Below the pieces are notes generated by a model that was not told the origin of the DNA, searched no databases, and saw only the letters and a program-made list of their open reading frames with translations. This document shows, in pieces, positions 1 to 11,327 of a stretch of DNA of 64,000 nt. The stretch comes from an uncultured Prevotella sp. (GTDB lineage: Bacteria; Bacteroidota; Bacteroidia; Bacteroidales; Bacteroidaceae): NCBI GenBank assembly GCA_900315525.1, contig OMZO01000008.1, positions 33,421 to 97,420 of the forward strand, written 5' to 3'. The translations under genes and the position numbers were made by a program. Numbering within the stretch: the stretch's first letter is position 1; every line of letters starts with the position of its first letter.

Positions 1-723
1 ACCCATGATAGGCACAATGTCGGCAGCGATGCTGACAGCACAGAAGTCGAGCAAAGGTATCAGCCGAGAGAAGGGAATGCCGTTGTTCTTGGCAAAGGCC
101 TGCATGAACTTGAAGCCTACGCCACAACCGCAGAGGTGCTTGAAGGGGTAGGTGGAGTCCTCACGCTTCGGATTGAGGATAGCCACTGCGGGTGGCAGTT
201 CCTCGTCGGGCACGTGATGGTCGCAAATGATGAAGTCGATGCCTAAGTTCTTCGCATAGGCTATCTCATCGTTTGCCTTGATACCGCAATCGAGCACGAT
301 AATGAGTTTAACACCTGCTTCTGCTGCATAGTCCAGTGCCTTGATACTGATGCCATAGCCCTCCTCATAACGGTCAGGGATATAGTATTCAATATTGGAA
401 TAGAACTGCTGCAGAAACTTATACACCAAAGCTACCGCCGTACATCCATCGACATCGTAGTCGCCATAGACCATGATGCGCTCTTTGCGCCCCATAGCGT
501 CATTCAGTCTGTCAACCGCCGCGTCCATGTCGTTCATCAGGAACGGGTCTATCAGTTCGCTAAGCATCGGGCGGAAGAATCGTTTTGCAGCACTCTCCGT
601 CTTGATGCCCCGCTGAATGAGCAGGTCTGCGAGGATTGGGCTCATCCCAATCTTCTCTCCCAGCTCCTTAGCCGCCGTCTGTCGTTCTGATGTAGGTGGT
701 TCGTAATTCCATTTGAAATGCAT
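1..723 (-). CDS. recJ: Single-stranded-DNA exonuclease RecJ, N-terminal part (runs off window)
   Basis: This is the 5' portion of a leftward gene; 241 codons are visible and the stop lies outside the window. RecJ degrades single-stranded DNA 5'-3' in recombination and mismatch/base-excision repair. Seen: the DHH-family motif I YGDYDVDG at residues 86-93, a conserved LDCGI at about 144-148 and the CDHH motif at about 167-170. These bind the catalytic Mn2+ ions. The ATG at 723 is supported by a TACCTTTG box upstream at 797-790. The C-terminal half of the enzyme (DHHA1 and OB domains) is not visible. Confidence 0.93.
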   Translation of the reverse strand, partial: MHFKWNYEPPTSERQTAAKELGEKIGMSPILADLLIQRGIKTESAAKRFFRPMLSELIDPFLMNDMDAAVDRLNDAMGRKERIMVYGDYDVDGCTAVALVYKFLQQFYSNIEYYIPDRYEEGYGISIKALDYAAEAGVKLIIVLDCGIKANDEIAYAKNLGIDFIICDHHVPDEELPPAVAILNPKREDSTYPFKHLCGCGVGFKFMQAFAKNNGIPFSRLIPLLDFCAVSIAADIVPIMG

Positions 724-789
724 TAATATATTTATTTTTTATTCTTTCGCTTAGGTGGCTATCGGGTACTATTAACCCAATATAGCGCC

Positions 790-797
790 CAAAGGTA
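790..797 (-). promoter_or_regulatory. -7 box of recJ promoter
   Basis: TACCTTTG on the minus strand matches the Bacteroidota -7 consensus TAnnTTTG. It lies 66 nt upstream of the recJ ATG. No clear -33 element is seen. Confidence 0.6.
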
Positions 798-814
798 ATA
801 ATAAAAAATGAATT

Positions 815-858
815 AAGGGCATAATCTGCTGATTTTTTAACAGATTATGCCCTTTTTT
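815..858. terminator. Intrinsic terminator hairpin
   Basis: A 14-bp perfect inverted repeat (AAGGGCATAATCTG and its complement) with a 12-nt loop is followed by a T run on the plus strand and an AT-rich tract on the minus strand. It probably ends leftward transcription of the peptidase gene that stops at 880. Confidence 0.75.
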
Positions 859-879
859 ACTTAAATTATGATATTTTTC

Positions 880-2021
880 TCAGATTCCGAGCTTCTTACG
901 GATTTCTGCGGGGATAGCGTTTTTGTTGATGAGGAAGTCCATCGTGTTGGCGGCGATGAAGGCTTTGGTCATATACCAGATACCATTGTAGTCGCCAGTC
1001 TCACCCCATGAGTTCTGCACCATATAATACTCCTTGCCGTTCTGATCCTTGGCCACACCGAAGATATGCATGCCGTGATCGTCGGTCAGCTCCCAGTTGT
1101 CGAAACGCTCCTGGCGCATCTCCTGTGTAGGAACGACCTCAGGTACTGTAACACCTAATGAGTCGATGATGTCTTCTTGCTGTCGACGGCATAGGCCAGA
1201 CCTTTACGGGTGAAGCCGTCTTCTGATACGTCACCGCCCCAAGCTACGGTATAGCCGTTGTTCACAGCGTTGTCGATGATCTGCATCATCTCGTCCATCG
1301 GCACGTTGTAGCTCAGTGGGAAGCGCCAGTTATCCTGCACCTCTACAGCAAAGGCAGTGTAGAAGGGATGGTGGGTATAGCTGGTGATGCTTACATAGTC
1401 GTCGAGGTTGATGCCCAGTGAGGCCATGAAGCTCTTCGGGGTATATTCCTTGCCCTCGTAGGTGAACTTCTCAGGGCATTTGCCCAGATAAGCGTCGAGG
1501 ATACCCTGCATACCAGTCTTCCAGGCGTTGCTGATCTTCTTGGCGTCGCTCTTGGCAACAGCAGCCACATACGGCTCCAGCACGCCAAAAAACTCGTTGA
1601 AGTTGTTCAATGAGTCACCATAGAGGGATCCTGGGAAAGGCATTGCGTCGATTGGGCAGATACCGTGAGTCTTCAATGTGTGGAGTACATCCTCAGCGCT
1701 ACCGCCTTGTGCAAACTGGCAGTCGCCATGATAGCGAACCACCTGGATGGCGCGCTCCATGTAGGTCTTGTTGGCTACGAAAGCCTCACAGAGGGTGTAT
1801 TTCTTGCCAGTAGCCTTCAGGATCTCAGCCTCGAAGAATGAGAGGGTAGAGTAGTCCCAGCAAGTACCCGAGCGGTTCTGATCCTTAATGGTAGTGATCG
1901 GGTTCTCCTTGATCGTTGTGAATACAGGCTTGTTAGCGTCTTTGGCAGAAGTCTTTTTCTTGGCTGCCGATGCACTGAGGGCCATCATGACCGCGAGTGC
2001 GAGTGTTAGTGATTTCTTCAT
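880..2021 (-). pseudogene. C1 (papain-like) secreted cysteine peptidase, frameshifted
   Basis: One gene is split into two frames. The 5' part (2021-1155) has a signal peptide and the catalytic cysteine in SGTCWDY (Cys54). The 3' part (up to about 1170, ending at 880) carries the catalytic His in DDHGMHIFG and the Asn in VQNSWGE. Reading through the junction requires one extra G in the AAGAAGAC stretch near 1171-1174; the frame then continues as K-K-D-I-I-D-S-L into the second part. The intact paralogue at 17921-19063 has the same order without a break. The gene lies 15 nt downstream of pepP on the same strand, so both probably share the pepP promoter. It is either a real single-base deletion or a sequencing/assembly error. 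Without the shift, the product lacks two of three catalytic residues. Confidence 0.85.
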
Positions 2022-2036
2022 AAAAATGTATTGGTA

Positions 2037-3440
2037 TTAATTAAAATTGCTTGCCATAAACGACTCGAGGTCAGCGGGGTGGTAAGGGATGCGCTTGGTG
2101 CCGAGGAAACGGCAGCCATCGCTGGTGATGAGGATATCGTCCTCGATGCGCACACCACCGAAGTCCTTGTAGGTCTCCAGCAGCTCGAAGTTGATGAACT
2201 CCTTGCAGTGTCCACTCTGTTTCCAATCGTCGATGAGGGCAGGGATGAAATAGATGCCAGGTTCGTCGGTGATGACGAAACCCTCCTGAAGCTTGCGGCC
2301 CATGCGCAGGCAGTTGGTACCAAACTGCTCCAGATTCGGACGTGTCTCCTCGTCGAAGCCCACGTAGATCTGTCCGAGTCCCTCCATATCGTGTACGTCC
2401 ATACCCATCATGTGACCCAGTCCGTGAGGCAGGAACATAGCATGAGCACCAGCGGCTACGGCCTCGTCGGTATCGCCCTTCATCAGTCCGAGTTCCTTCA
2501 GGCGTTCTGTCATCAGACGGCAGACGGCGAAATGCACATCGGCATACTTTACCCCAGGCTTGGCTACCTCGAGGACATAGTCGTGACAGGCCTCCACGAT
2601 GGAATAGATCTCCTTCTGGCGCTGCGTGAACTTGCCGTTGACGGGCATCGTGCGCGTATTGTCGGAACAGTAGTCATCGAGTTCGCAGCCTGCATCACAA
2701 AGTGCCAGACGGCCTGCCTCCAGACAATTGTCTGACGGTGAACCGTGCATGATCTCGCCATGCTGGGTGAAGATGGTGGCGAAGCTGACGCCCTGAGCCA
2801 ATGAGCGGGCGATGCCATCTACCTGTCCACCAATAAACCGCTCTGTCACACCCGGCTTGATCAGCAGCTGTGCCGTCGTGTGCATCGCATAGCCCACGTC
2901 ACAGGCTCTTTCAATGGCTGCTATCTCCTGCGGCTCCTTCGTGGAACGCATCTTCACCACAGCCTTGATCAGCTGGAGTGAGGCGCGCTCTTTCTGCTGA
3001 GAAGGATGGATGCCCAGCAGATCCATGATTTGAATCTTCGTATCGTGACGATATGGGGGCAGGAAGTGTATGGTCTGCTTCTGGGCGATAGCCTTGTCGC
3101 AAATGGCCTTCAACTCCTTCATGGGAGCCGTCTTCGTAATGCCCACTTCGGCAGCAAGGTCGGCTACAGATGGTGTAAAGCCCATCCATACGATATCCTC
3201 AACGTCGATGTCATCGCCGAGCAGCATCTCTATGTCGTTGTCGATGTCAATGACACCCACAAGACCGTCGCGGTGCTGACCAAAATAGTAAAGGAACGAC
3301 GAATCCTGCCGCATCGGTGAATAGGTGTTGGCAGGATAATTGGCTGGTGCCTCGTTGTTTCCGAAGAGTATGATGAGGCCGTTTCCTACGAGTTTCTTAA
3401 GCTCTGCGCGGCGTCTTACATAAGTTTCTTTGCTAAACAT
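2037..3440 (-). CDS. pepP: Xaa-Pro aminopeptidase (aminopeptidase P, M24B)
   Basis: 467 residues, usual length for aminopeptidase P. It removes N-terminal residues that precede proline, with two metal ions in the active site. The N-terminal AMP_N domain (about 1-130) contains NYPANTYSPMRQDSSF. The C-terminal pita-bread fold shows the metal ligands: paired Asp in CDAGCELDDYCSD, His in LPHGLGHMMGMDVHD, Glu in TDEPGIY and Glu in VRIEDD. There is no signal peptide, so it is cytoplasmic. A TATCTTTG -7 box at 3485-3478 lies just upstream. It is the first gene of a probable two-gene unit with the C1 peptidase. Confidence 0.95.
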   Translation of the reverse strand: MFSKETYVRRRAELKKLVGNGLIILFGNNEAPANYPANTYSPMRQDSSFLYYFGQHRDGLVGVIDIDNDIEMLLGDDIDVEDIVWMGFTPSVADLAAEVGITKTAPMKELKAICDKAIAQKQTIHFLPPYRHDTKIQIMDLLGIHPSQQKERASLQLIKAVVKMRSTKEPQEIAAIERACDVGYAMHTTAQLLIKPGVTERFIGGQVDGIARSLAQGVSFATIFTQHGEIMHGSPSDNCLEAGRLALCDAGCELDDYCSDNTRTMPVNGKFTQRQKEIYSIVEACHDYVLEVAKPGVKYADVHFAVCRLMTERLKELGLMKGDTDEAVAAGAHAMFLPHGLGHMMGMDVHDMEGLGQIYVGFDEETRPNLEQFGTNCLRMGRKLQEGFVITDEPGIYFIPALIDDWKQSGHCKEFINFELLETYKDFGGVRIEDDILITSDGCRFLGTKRIPYHPADLESFMASNFN

Positions 3441-3477
3441 TTGTCAAGTATTTCGTTGTTATTTGTCTAATTGTCGG

Positions 3478-3515
3478 CAAAGATACAACTTATTTATTAA
3501 AAAGCATTACCTTTG
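3478..3515. promoter_or_regulatory. Divergent promoters of pepP (-) and patatin gene (+)
   Basis: The minus-strand box TATCTTTG is at 3485-3478 and the plus-strand box TACCTTTG at 3508-3515. Both fit TAnnTTTG. The plus box contains an in-frame TTG at 3513, which argues against that codon as a start and for the ATG at 3537. Confidence 0.65.
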
Positions 3516-3536
3516 CAGCAAAATTTTGCAATATTT

Positions 3537-4382
3537 ATGCAGATTGGCAGAAATACGGGTTTGGTACTTGAGGGTGGTGGCATGCGCGGCGTGTTCACCT
3601 CAGGTGTGCTTGATGCCTTCATGAAGCACGATCTCTACTTCCCTTATGTGGTTGCAGTCTCCGCTGGTGCCTGCAACGGCCTGTCGTATATGAGCCGCCA
3701 GCCCCGTCGTGCCCGTTATTCGAATATCGACATGCTGCGTAAGTATGACTACATCTCACTGAAGCATTTGCTGACACAGGGTAGCATCTTCGACCCCAAC
3801 ATCTTGTATGAGCGCTTTCCCAACGAGATTGTCCCTTTCGACTATGAGACTTATCGTGAGAATCCTGCTGTCTATGAGATAGTCACTACGAACTGTCTTA
3901 CAGGCCGTGCCGAATATCTTACCGAGAAAACAGATCCTAAACGGTTGACTGCCATCGTCAAGGCTTCGAGTTCCCTGCCTTATGTGGCGCAGATTACTGA
4001 GGTCGATGGTGTTCCGATGCTTGATGGTGGCATTGTGGATTCTATTCCTGTGGTGCGCGCCATCGATAAAGGTTACTCGCCTAACGTGGTGATACTCACA
4101 AGGAATAGAGGGTTTCGTTCAAGTGAACCTGATATCAAGGTTCCCAAGCTTTTCTATGGTGAGTATCCCCGTCTGCGAGTGGCCCTGAGTCGCAGGGTGG
4201 AGGAGTACAATAAGCAGCTCGAACTCATTGAGCGCATGGAGGATTGGGGCGAGGTGATCTGCATTCGTCCTGAACGTCCGATGGAGGTGGATCGTCTCTG
4301 TCGTGACGTGGAGAAACTTGAAGCTCTTTACGAGGAGGGCTTTATGCTGGGTGAACAGTTTTTTTCTTCTTGGGGAAGATGA
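3537..4382 (+). CDS. Patatin-like phospholipase family protein (YjjU-like)
   Basis: 281 residues from ATG 3537, chosen because an upstream in-frame TTG sits inside the -7 box. It is a predicted Ser-Asp dyad lipid acyl hydrolase. Seen: the oxyanion motif LEGGGMRG (residues 11-18), the nucleophile elbow VSAGA (Ser42), the SRQPRRARY segment typical of the YjjU subgroup, and the catalytic Asp in LDGGIVDS. There is no signal peptide or barrel, so it is probably cytoplasmic or membrane-associated. The 281-residue protein at 10380-11225 is a clear paralogue with the same length and motif order. Substrate unknown. Confidence 0.9.
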   Translation: MQIGRNTGLVLEGGGMRGVFTSGVLDAFMKHDLYFPYVVAVSAGACNGLSYMSRQPRRARYSNIDMLRKYDYISLKHLLTQGSIFDPNILYERFPNEIVPFDYETYRENPAVYEIVTTNCLTGRAEYLTEKTDPKRLTAIVKASSSLPYVAQITEVDGVPMLDGGIVDSIPVVRAIDKGYSPNVVILTRNRGFRSSEPDIKVPKLFYGEYPRLRVALSRRVEEYNKQLELIERMEDWGEVICIRPERPMEVDRLCRDVEKLEALYEEGFMLGEQFFSSWGR

Positions 4383-4437
4383 TCTTCCAAACATCGTTGC
4401 GGTTTTTCATTGATGATTCCAAGTTTTTTTGTGCATA

Positions 4438-5597
<1,160 letters not shown>

Positions 5598-5618
5598 ACA
5601 GCTCTTTGTTTCAAATAC

Positions 5619-5661
5619 AGAATCCCCGTTAGGATCAGCCTGATGGGGATTCTTTGTTTCT
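5619..5661 (+). terminator. Intrinsic terminator after trpS
   Basis: AGAATCCCC (5619-5627) pairs with GGGGATTCT (5645-5653) and is followed by TTGTTT. Confidence 0.75.
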
Positions 5662-5747
5662 GATGATGTCAGTGTCGTCTCGCACTGATATTATTTTGCT
5701 CAATGTCACAACAATGTCGTTATTCATTGAAAAAAGATGAAACGAAG

Positions 5748-5780
5748 TTGTTCGGTATTGCCTCGATTTACTTAATTTTG
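5748..5780 (+). promoter_or_regulatory. Promoter of GH26 gene
   Basis: TTG at 5748-5750 and TAATTTTG at 5773-5780, spacing 22 nt; the ATG is at 5825. The rest of the 227-nt gap holds only the trpS terminator. Confidence 0.7.
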
Positions 5781-5824
5781 CAGACTGAAACATATTAATT
5801 ACTAACAACTAAAAGAAGAACTAT

Positions 5825-7411
5825 ATGAAGAAACATTTACTTTTGTTGGCACTGTCCATGATGAGTTTTGGTGTAGTCCGTGCGCAAGACGGCGCAAAGA
5901 TAGAGGCAGAGGATGCTGCCTATGAGAATTGCGAACTTGTGGAGGGAACTCAGTATTCAGGAGGTAAGGCCCTTGCCATGAAAGAGAGCAATGGCAAGAT
6001 CACCTTCAAATACAATGCATCAGAGGGTGGTAAATTTACGGTCTATGTAGGCTATGACTGCCCTAAGGGTTGGGGAGCCAAAGTTTTTGATGTCTCTGTT
6101 AATGGCAATAAGAGTTCCATTCAGACAAAAGCTGACATTGCGGAAGAAGCAGAAGTCGGCACCTTTATCATGAATGCAGGTGAGAATAAGATTGAGATTA
6201 CCCCCAATTGGACTTGGTATCTGATCGACTATATCCGTGTTGCCAGCGGTAGTTCGAGCTCGGTGGAGTTCAATATCGCTGCTGCTCCTGTCGATGCTAA
6301 GGCTACTGAGGCAGCCAAGAAGGTATATACCTTCCTCTACGACAACTTCGGCAAGAAGACCATCTCGGGTATAATGACTGGTGATATGACAACGGCCAAT
6401 GGTGATGTGACCCAACATGAGGACGTACAGGCGGTGTATAAAGCATCAGGCAAGTATCCTGCGCTGGTAGGCTTCGACTTCTTGTTTGCCACAGGTCGCA
6501 CGGAAGATGAGGATTGGTGCAAGGATTATACTAACAAAGGCATAGGACTGGCTAAGGATCTCTATCGTCGTGGTGGTCTGCCAGCCTTTACTTGGCACTG
6601 GCATGATCCCAGCCGTGTGACAGACGACTTCTATTCAGACAAATGCACTGTGAAGATTGCTGATGCCTTGAACGCAGACGGCAGTTGGAGCACTTCTTCG
6701 GATCTCTATAAGAATATGGTAAAGGATATCCACACCATTGCCGACTATTTCCTGCAGCTTCAGGAGGCTGGTGCCGCCTGTATCTTCCGTCCGCTTCATG
6801 AAGCCAGTGGTGGCTGGTTCTGGTGGGGGCGCAACAAGGATGCAGCAGCCTTTGTCAAACTCTATCATCTGATATTCGATGAGATGGTGAACGTGAAGGG
6901 CGTGCATAATGTCATTTGGGTATGGAATGCAGGCGTAGATGATGCAGACTGGAATCCTGGTGATGACTATTATGATATTGTCTCTGCTGATATTTACAAT
7001 GCGGCCTTCGACTATTCTAGCAGTTATTCAACGTTTGATAAACTGAAGTCGCTTACAGGTGGCAAGAAGATCATCGCCCTCTCAGAGAATGGTCCTATCC
7101 CTGATATTGAAAAGGAGATTGAGGAAGAGGCCGTATGGTCGTGGTGGATGCCTTGGTACAATAGTTGGGATGGCAAATATGTTGATCAGACCAGTGCAGA
7201 GGAGTGGAAGAAGTGCATGAGCGATGAGCGCGTCATTACCCTCGAGGATCTTGCTGAAGGGTGGGGCACCTATATTGATACGGCCATCAAGTCGCTGAAG
7301 ACTGCAGAGACTGCCAATCAGGCTATCTATGACCTGCAGGGATGTCGTCTCTCTGAGGTGCCAGCCAAGGGGATTTATATCCAAGCAGGCAAGAAATATG
7401 TAATTAAATAG
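5825..7411 (+). CDS. Secreted GH26 beta-mannanase with N-terminal carbohydrate-binding module
   Basis: 528 residues. A signal peptide (1 to about 20, ending VVRAQ) is followed by a CBM35/CBM6-like beta-sandwich (about 24-140, starting IEAEDAAY and ending WYLIDYIRVA). The GH26 catalytic domain covers about 160-490. The acid/base Glu is in FRPLHEASGGWFWWG and the nucleophile Glu in ALSENGPIPD, both diagnostic of GH26. Expected activity is endo-cleavage of beta-1,4-mannan. The C-terminal tail (IYDLQGCRLSE...KGIYIQAGKKYVIK) resembles the short cell-surface tails common on Prevotella secreted enzymes; whether it is a type IX sorting signal is inference. There is no SusCD pair beside it. It has its own promoter. 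Confidence 0.9.
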   Translation: MKKHLLLLALSMMSFGVVRAQDGAKIEAEDAAYENCELVEGTQYSGGKALAMKESNGKITFKYNASEGGKFTVYVGYDCPKGWGAKVFDVSVNGNKSSIQTKADIAEEAEVGTFIMNAGENKIEITPNWTWYLIDYIRVASGSSSSVEFNIAAAPVDAKATEAAKKVYTFLYDNFGKKTISGIMTGDMTTANGDVTQHEDVQAVYKASGKYPALVGFDFLFATGRTEDEDWCKDYTNKGIGLAKDLYRRGGLPAFTWHWHDPSRVTDDFYSDKCTVKIADALNADGSWSTSSDLYKNMVKDIHTIADYFLQLQEAGAACIFRPLHEASGGWFWWGRNKDAAAFVKLYHLIFDEMVNVKGVHNVIWVWNAGVDDADWNPGDDYYDIVSADIYNAAFDYSSSYSTFDKLKSLTGGKKIIALSENGPIPDIEKEIEEEAVWSWWMPWYNSWDGKYVDQTSAEEWKKCMSDERVITLEDLAEGWGTYIDTAIKSLKTAETANQAIYDLQGCRLSEVPAKGIYIQAGKKYVIK

Positions 7412-7442
7412 GAGAAAAGTAGGGAATTATAGATTTTATTTG

Positions 7443-7450
7443 TACCTTTG
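7443..7450 (+). promoter_or_regulatory. -7 box of patatin-barrel gene
   Basis: TACCTTTG, 21 nt before ATG 7472. An in-frame TTG at 7448 is part of this box and so is an unlikely start. Confidence 0.6.
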
Positions 7451-7471
7451 CCGCGCAAACATAGCCGGAAA

Positions 7472-9706
7472 ATGAGACTGAGGATAATTCTTCTTTGTGC
7501 GTTTTTCTGTGCCATGCAGCAGGCAATGGGACAGGAGACAGGACAGCCCCGTAAGAAAGTGGGGCTGGTGTTAGGTGGTGGCGGAGCAAAGGGTGTAGCC
7601 CACATCGGTGTGCTGAAAGTGCTGGAACGGGCAGGACTGCCTGTGGATATAGTGGTAGGCACTAGTATGGGCAGCATCATTGGAGGCACTTATGCCAGTG
7701 GTCACAGCGTGGAGGAGATGGATTCTATCGTGAGACAACAGAACTGGCAGTTTGTGCTATCCGACCGTGAGAATCGGCGCTACCAGAGCCTGCTCGAACG
7801 GCAGAAACAGGACACCTATGTCTATTCGCGCGGTCTGTCCTTCGGCAAGAGATCCCGCAGGGATGGTGGCGGCTTTATCGCAGGCAAGAACATCGCTACA
7901 CTCTTCGACCAGCTGACGGCGCCTTATCTTGATTCCATTGATTTTAATAAGTTGCCGATTCCGTTTGCCTGTGTGGCAACGGATGTGGTGGATAATACGG
8001 AGTATGTGTTTCACAGTGGCGTGCTGTCGCAGGCCATGCGTGCCAGTATGGCCATCCCAGGGGTCTTTGCACCTGTCAGGATGGGGGAGAAAGTGCTCGT
8101 AGATGGTGGCATGCAAAACAATTTCCCGGCTGACATCGCCAAGAAGATGGGGGCTGATTTCCTGATTGGTGTCGATGTGTCGGACACCATCAAGAAAGCC
8201 GATGACCTGACCTCCTCTACAAGCATCATCTCACAGATCCTCGACTGGAACTGCAAGAACAAGTATGAGGAGAACAAGGCGCTGACCGACATCGTGGTGT
8301 GCGTGAATGTCGTACCCTATTCGGCTGCCAGTTTCTCGGCTGCCGCTATCGACACGCTGATACGGCGAGGCGAGGAGGCGGCGATGGCCCATTGGGATGA
8401 GATCATCGCTCTGCGCGACAGATTAGGAGTGGGCACCGGGAAACAGTCTTGGCGGCACAAGGCAAACTGGTCGTTGTTCGAAGCGAGACGCTACTGCATT
8501 ACTAAGGTGAGGTTTGAGAACTTGACGGAGAGCGACCAGGCGTATCTCCTGCGGAAGTTCGACCTGAACAGCGGCGACAGCATCGATGCCGAGAAGGCCG
8601 ACATCATAGCAGCCTCTATCCGCCAAGACCTCAACTATCAATCGGCAAAGACCCGCGTGCTGCCTATTCTGGGCACACAAGAGGCAAGTGTCATCTTTAC
8701 GGCAGGTCCGCGCCGCGACAGTCAGCTGAACGTTGGCGTGCGCTTCGACAGCGAGGAGATGGTGGCCTTGCAGGCCAATGCCGAGTTGCCTGTGCGCACG
8801 AAGATGCCTATGGAGTTCGACCTGACGGTGAGGCTGGGCAAGCGCCTCATGGCCCGTCTTGACTGGGTGCTTCGTCCGATGAACTTCCTGAAGCCCACCG
8901 TCTCCTATGCCTTCCACAACAACGATATCGCCTTCTATGAGTATGGCAAGCAGGCTTACAGTATCACCTATAACCTGCACAGGCTGGAGCTGTCGCTCTT
9001 CAACTTCAACGTGAGAAACTTCAACGTGAGCCTCGGAGCCAACTACGACTATATCGACTATCATGACATACTTGTGGATTCGCAGTATCGTCTGGACAAC
9101 GAAGGCTATACCAAAGACCAGGGGCTGCTGAGCTACGAGGCAAAGGTGTGGTACAGCAGTGAGAATAATTGGTACTTTCCCACGCGAGGCGCCCTCTTCC
9201 GGGCCCGTTTTGCCTACTATACCGACAATTTCGTGCAGTATAAGAACGGCGTAGGTATCCGCTCGCTCAGCATGCTGTGGCGGAAGTCGTTCCCGCTCTC
9301 GCCGCAGTTCTCTGTGCAGCCGATGCTCTACGGACGTTTCCTGCTGGGCGGAGAGAAGGCCCCCTTGTTGCTCGGTAACATGATGGGCGGCGAGTGGTAT
9401 GGGCACTATCTTGACGAACAGATGCCCTTTGCCGGTGTGAACAACCTGGAAATGGCCTACGACAAATTGGCTGCCTTCCAGCTACAGACACAGTATAATT
9501 TGACGGCCAACAACCTGATATTGTTACGTGTAGTAGCCGGACAGGATGCCGACAAGGCAAAGGATATGCTGAAGCACAAGACGATGCTGGGCGCACAACT
9601 GAGCTATTACTATAACTCCATCTTCGGACCCCTTGGTGGCTCCATCGGCTATAGTAATCTCACGAAACGATTCTACTATTACATCAATCTGGGATTTGTA
9701 TTCTAA
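7472..9706 (+). CDS. Patatin-like phospholipase fused to outer-membrane beta-barrel (PlpD/type Vd-like)
   Basis: 744 residues. It has a signal peptide ([21 protein letters not shown]), then a patatin domain at about 28-310 with GGGGAKG, the nucleophile elbow GTSMG and the Asp motif [15 protein letters not shown]-like segment follows (about 345-400, [15 protein letters not shown]), then a C-terminal region rich in alternating aromatic/hydrophobic strands that ends in Phe ([10 protein letters not shown]), as outer-membrane barrels do. The order lipase-POTRA-barrel matches the type Vd autotransporter plan. Whether the lipase is released or faces the periplasm cannot be told. Its stop overlaps trmD by 4 nt, tail to tail. 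Confidence 0.88.
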   Translation: MRLRIILLCAFFCAMQQAMGQETGQPRKKVGLVLGGGGAKGVAHIGVLKVLERAGLPVDIVVGTSMGSIIGGTYASGHSVEEMDSIVRQQNWQFVLSDRENRRYQSLLERQKQDTYVYSRGLSFGKRSRRDGGGFIAGKNIATLFDQLTAPYLDSIDFNKLPIPFACVATDVVDNTEYVFHSGVLSQAMRASMAIPGVFAPVRMGEKVLVDGGMQNNFPADIAKKMGADFLIGVDVSDTIKKADDLTSSTSIISQILDWNCKNKYEENKALTDIVVCVNVVPYSAASFSAAAIDTLIRRGEEAAMAHWDEIIALRDRLGVGTGKQSWRHKANWSLFEARRYCITKVRFENLTESDQAYLLRKFDLNSGDSIDAEKADIIAASIRQDLNYQSAKTRVLPILGTQEASVIFTAGPRRDSQLNVGVRFDSEEMVALQANAELPVRTKMPMEFDLTVRLGKRLMARLDWVLRPMNFLKPTVSYAFHNNDIAFYEYGKQAYSITYNLHRLELSLFNFNVRNFNVSLGANYDYIDYHDILVDSQYRLDNEGYTKDQGLLSYEAKVWYSSENNWYFPTRGALFRARFAYYTDNFVQYKNGVGIRSLSMLWRKSFPLSPQFSVQPMLYGRFLLGGEKAPLLLGNMMGGEWYGHYLDEQMPFAGVNNLEMAYDKLAAFQLQTQYNLTANNLILLRVVAGQDADKAKDMLKHKTMLGAQLSYYYNSIFGPLGGSIGYSNLTKRFYYYINLGFVF

Positions 9707-10383
9707 TCCTCCTTCAGCAGGTCTGGTCTCAGGCGCTTCGTACGTTCCATAGCCTGGTCAAACTCCCATTGGCGAATCTTGGCCTCGTTGCCTGAAAGCA
9801 GGATCTCTGGCACCTTCCAACCCTTGTAGTCGGCAGGACGTGTGTAGATAGGTGCTGCGAGGATATCGTCCTGAAAACAGTCGCTCAGGGCACTCTGTTC
9901 ATCGCCAATGACACCAGGTACGACACGAACGATGGCATCAGCTATCATCGCAGCTACCAGTTCACCGCCAGTCAGTACAAAGTCGCCGATACTGATCTCA
10001 CGCGTGATGAGGTGGTCGCGGATGCGCTGGTCGATGCCTTTATAGTGGCCTGCAAGGATAATGAGATTACCCTTCATCGAGAGTTCGTTGGCGATATGCT
10101 GGTCGAAACGCTCACCGTCGGGCGAAGTGAAAATCACTTCATCGTAGTCGCGCTCGGCCTTGAGGGCAGAGATACAACGGTCGATGGGTTCACACTGCAT
10201 CACCATACCTGCCGACCCTCCGTATGGGTAGTCGTCCACACGCCGCCATTTGTCGAGTGTATAGTCACGCAGGTTGTGCAGGCGAATCTCCGCCAGACCT
10301 TTCTTCTCTGCACGGGCCAGAATTGACTCGTGGACGAAGCCCTCCAGCATCTCGGGCAATACGGTGATAATATCTATTCTCAT
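9703..10383 (-). CDS. trmD: tRNA (guanine37-N1)-methyltransferase
   Basis: 226 residues, normal for TrmD. It methylates G37 next to the anticodon with S-adenosylmethionine, which prevents frameshifting. Seen: the N-terminal [12 protein letters not shown], the Y-G-G-S-A-G-M-V-M segment, the trefoil-knot motifs [10 protein letters not shown] and [11 protein letters not shown], and the C-terminal helical part. The start ATG overlaps the stop of the upstream patatin gene (ATGA), so the two are translationally coupled and share one promoter. Confidence 0.96.
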   Translation of the reverse strand: MRIDIITVLPEMLEGFVHESILARAEKKGLAEIRLHNLRDYTLDKWRRVDDYPYGGSAGMVMQCEPIDRCISALKAERDYDEVIFTSPDGERFDQHIANELSMKGNLIILAGHYKGIDQRIRDHLITREISIGDFVLTGGELVAAMIADAIVRVVPGVIGDEQSALSDCFQDDILAAPIYTRPADYKGWKVPEILLSGNEAKIRQWEFDQAMERTKRLRPDLLKED

Positions 10384-11225
10384 TGGTAGAATGCTTTTAT
10401 TCTTTCAATATATCTGTTTCCCATCTCACGTCCGATCTGATAGACACGTTTCATCTCTTCCGGATCGTGGGAGATATGGCCGATGGGCAGTTTCTCGTCT
10501 GGCCGTATGACGAGACAGCGTCCTTCGTGCTCAGCCTGACGCACGAATTCGAGTTCATGGTTGTACATCAGATAGCGACGATCCATTGCCTGGATCATCT
10601 CAGGATAGCGTCGCAGTCCGATGCGCATCAGGGGCATCAGTTTGGTACGATGCTTGACATACCCCTCGGGCTGGGTAAGGATCACGACGTTACGGTCGTA
10701 GCCGATGCTTTCAAAATAGGCTAATGGAATCGAGTCTGCCACACCGCCGTCAAGCAGTTTGTGTCCAGCTACTTCCACCACCTTTGAGGCCAGTGGCATT
10801 GAGGCGGAGGCTCGTAGCCATTCCAGCTCGTCGAAATCGACACGATCCATCTTGTGATAGACGGCCTGACCTGTCAGCACATCTGTACAGACCACCATAA
10901 ACTCCATCGGATTTTGTTCGAAGGCCGCTACATCGAAGAGGTCGTATTGGTAAGGTACGATGTGGTAGCCGAACTGAGCGTTGAAGTAGTCGCCAGTTGT
11001 CAGGAGCGACTTCAGACCACTATAGCGTGCGTCCTTTGCAAACCGCGTGTTATAGCGGATGGCTCTGCCTGGCTGTCTTGACTTATAGTTACAGCCAAAA
11101 GCCGCACCTGCCGATACACCAATCAGTCCATCGGGCTCCACGCCAGCCTCCATCATCACGTCGATGATGCCTGCTGTGAAGAGTCCGCGCATAGCGCCAC
11201 CTTCGAGTACAAGTCCTTTCTTCAT
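10380..11225 (-). CDS. Patatin-like phospholipase family protein (YjjU-like)
   Basis: 281 residues, a paralogue of the gene at 3537-4382. Seen: LEGGAMRG (oxyanion loop), GVSAGA (nucleophile Ser), the [11 protein letters not shown] segment and LDGGVADS (catalytic Asp). No signal peptide. The first base after its -7 box (11231) is only 6 nt from the ATG, so the mRNA probably has almost no leader. It is the first gene of a two-gene unit with trmD; the pairing is through a 4-nt overlap and does not by itself imply a functional link. Substrate unknown. Confidence 0.9.
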   Translation of the reverse strand: MKKGLVLEGGAMRGLFTAGIIDVMMEAGVEPDGLIGVSAGAAFGCNYKSRQPGRAIRYNTRFAKDARYSGLKSLLTTGDYFNAQFGYHIVPYQYDLFDVAAFEQNPMEFMVVCTDVLTGQAVYHKMDRVDFDELEWLRASASMPLASKVVEVAGHKLLDGGVADSIPLAYFESIGYDRNVVILTQPEGYVKHRTKLMPLMRIGLRRYPEMIQAMDRRYLMYNHELEFVRQAEHEGRCLVIRPDEKLPIGHISHDPEEMKRVYQIGREMGNRYIERIKAFYQ

Positions 11226-11230
11226 CGCTG

Positions 11231-11320
11231 CAAAGGTACAACTTTTTTGAGGAAAATGGGGCGTTTAACATTAATTTATGACAGAATGTCGCTGAAATTC
11301 ACAAATTCTGATTACTTTTG
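11231..11320. promoter_or_regulatory. Divergent promoters, both with very short leaders
   Basis: Minus-strand TACCTTTG at 11238-11231 is followed by 5 nt and then the patatin ATG. Plus-strand TACTTTTG at 11313-11320 is followed by 7 nt and then the ATG at 11328. With transcription starting a few bases after the box, both mRNAs would be leaderless or nearly so. Confidence 0.6.
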
Positions 11321-11327
11321 CAGTTTG

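Noticed and set aside
3513-3536. Upstream TTG as start of the first patatin gene (same pattern at 7448)
   Set aside because: The TTG is part of the TACCTTTG -7 box, so it cannot be in the mRNA.
8423-9406. Long open frame of 327 codons on the minus strand
   Set aside because: It is antisense to the patatin-barrel gene, rich in His/Val/Arg without domain pattern, and has no promoter. It is a shadow of the real gene's codon use.
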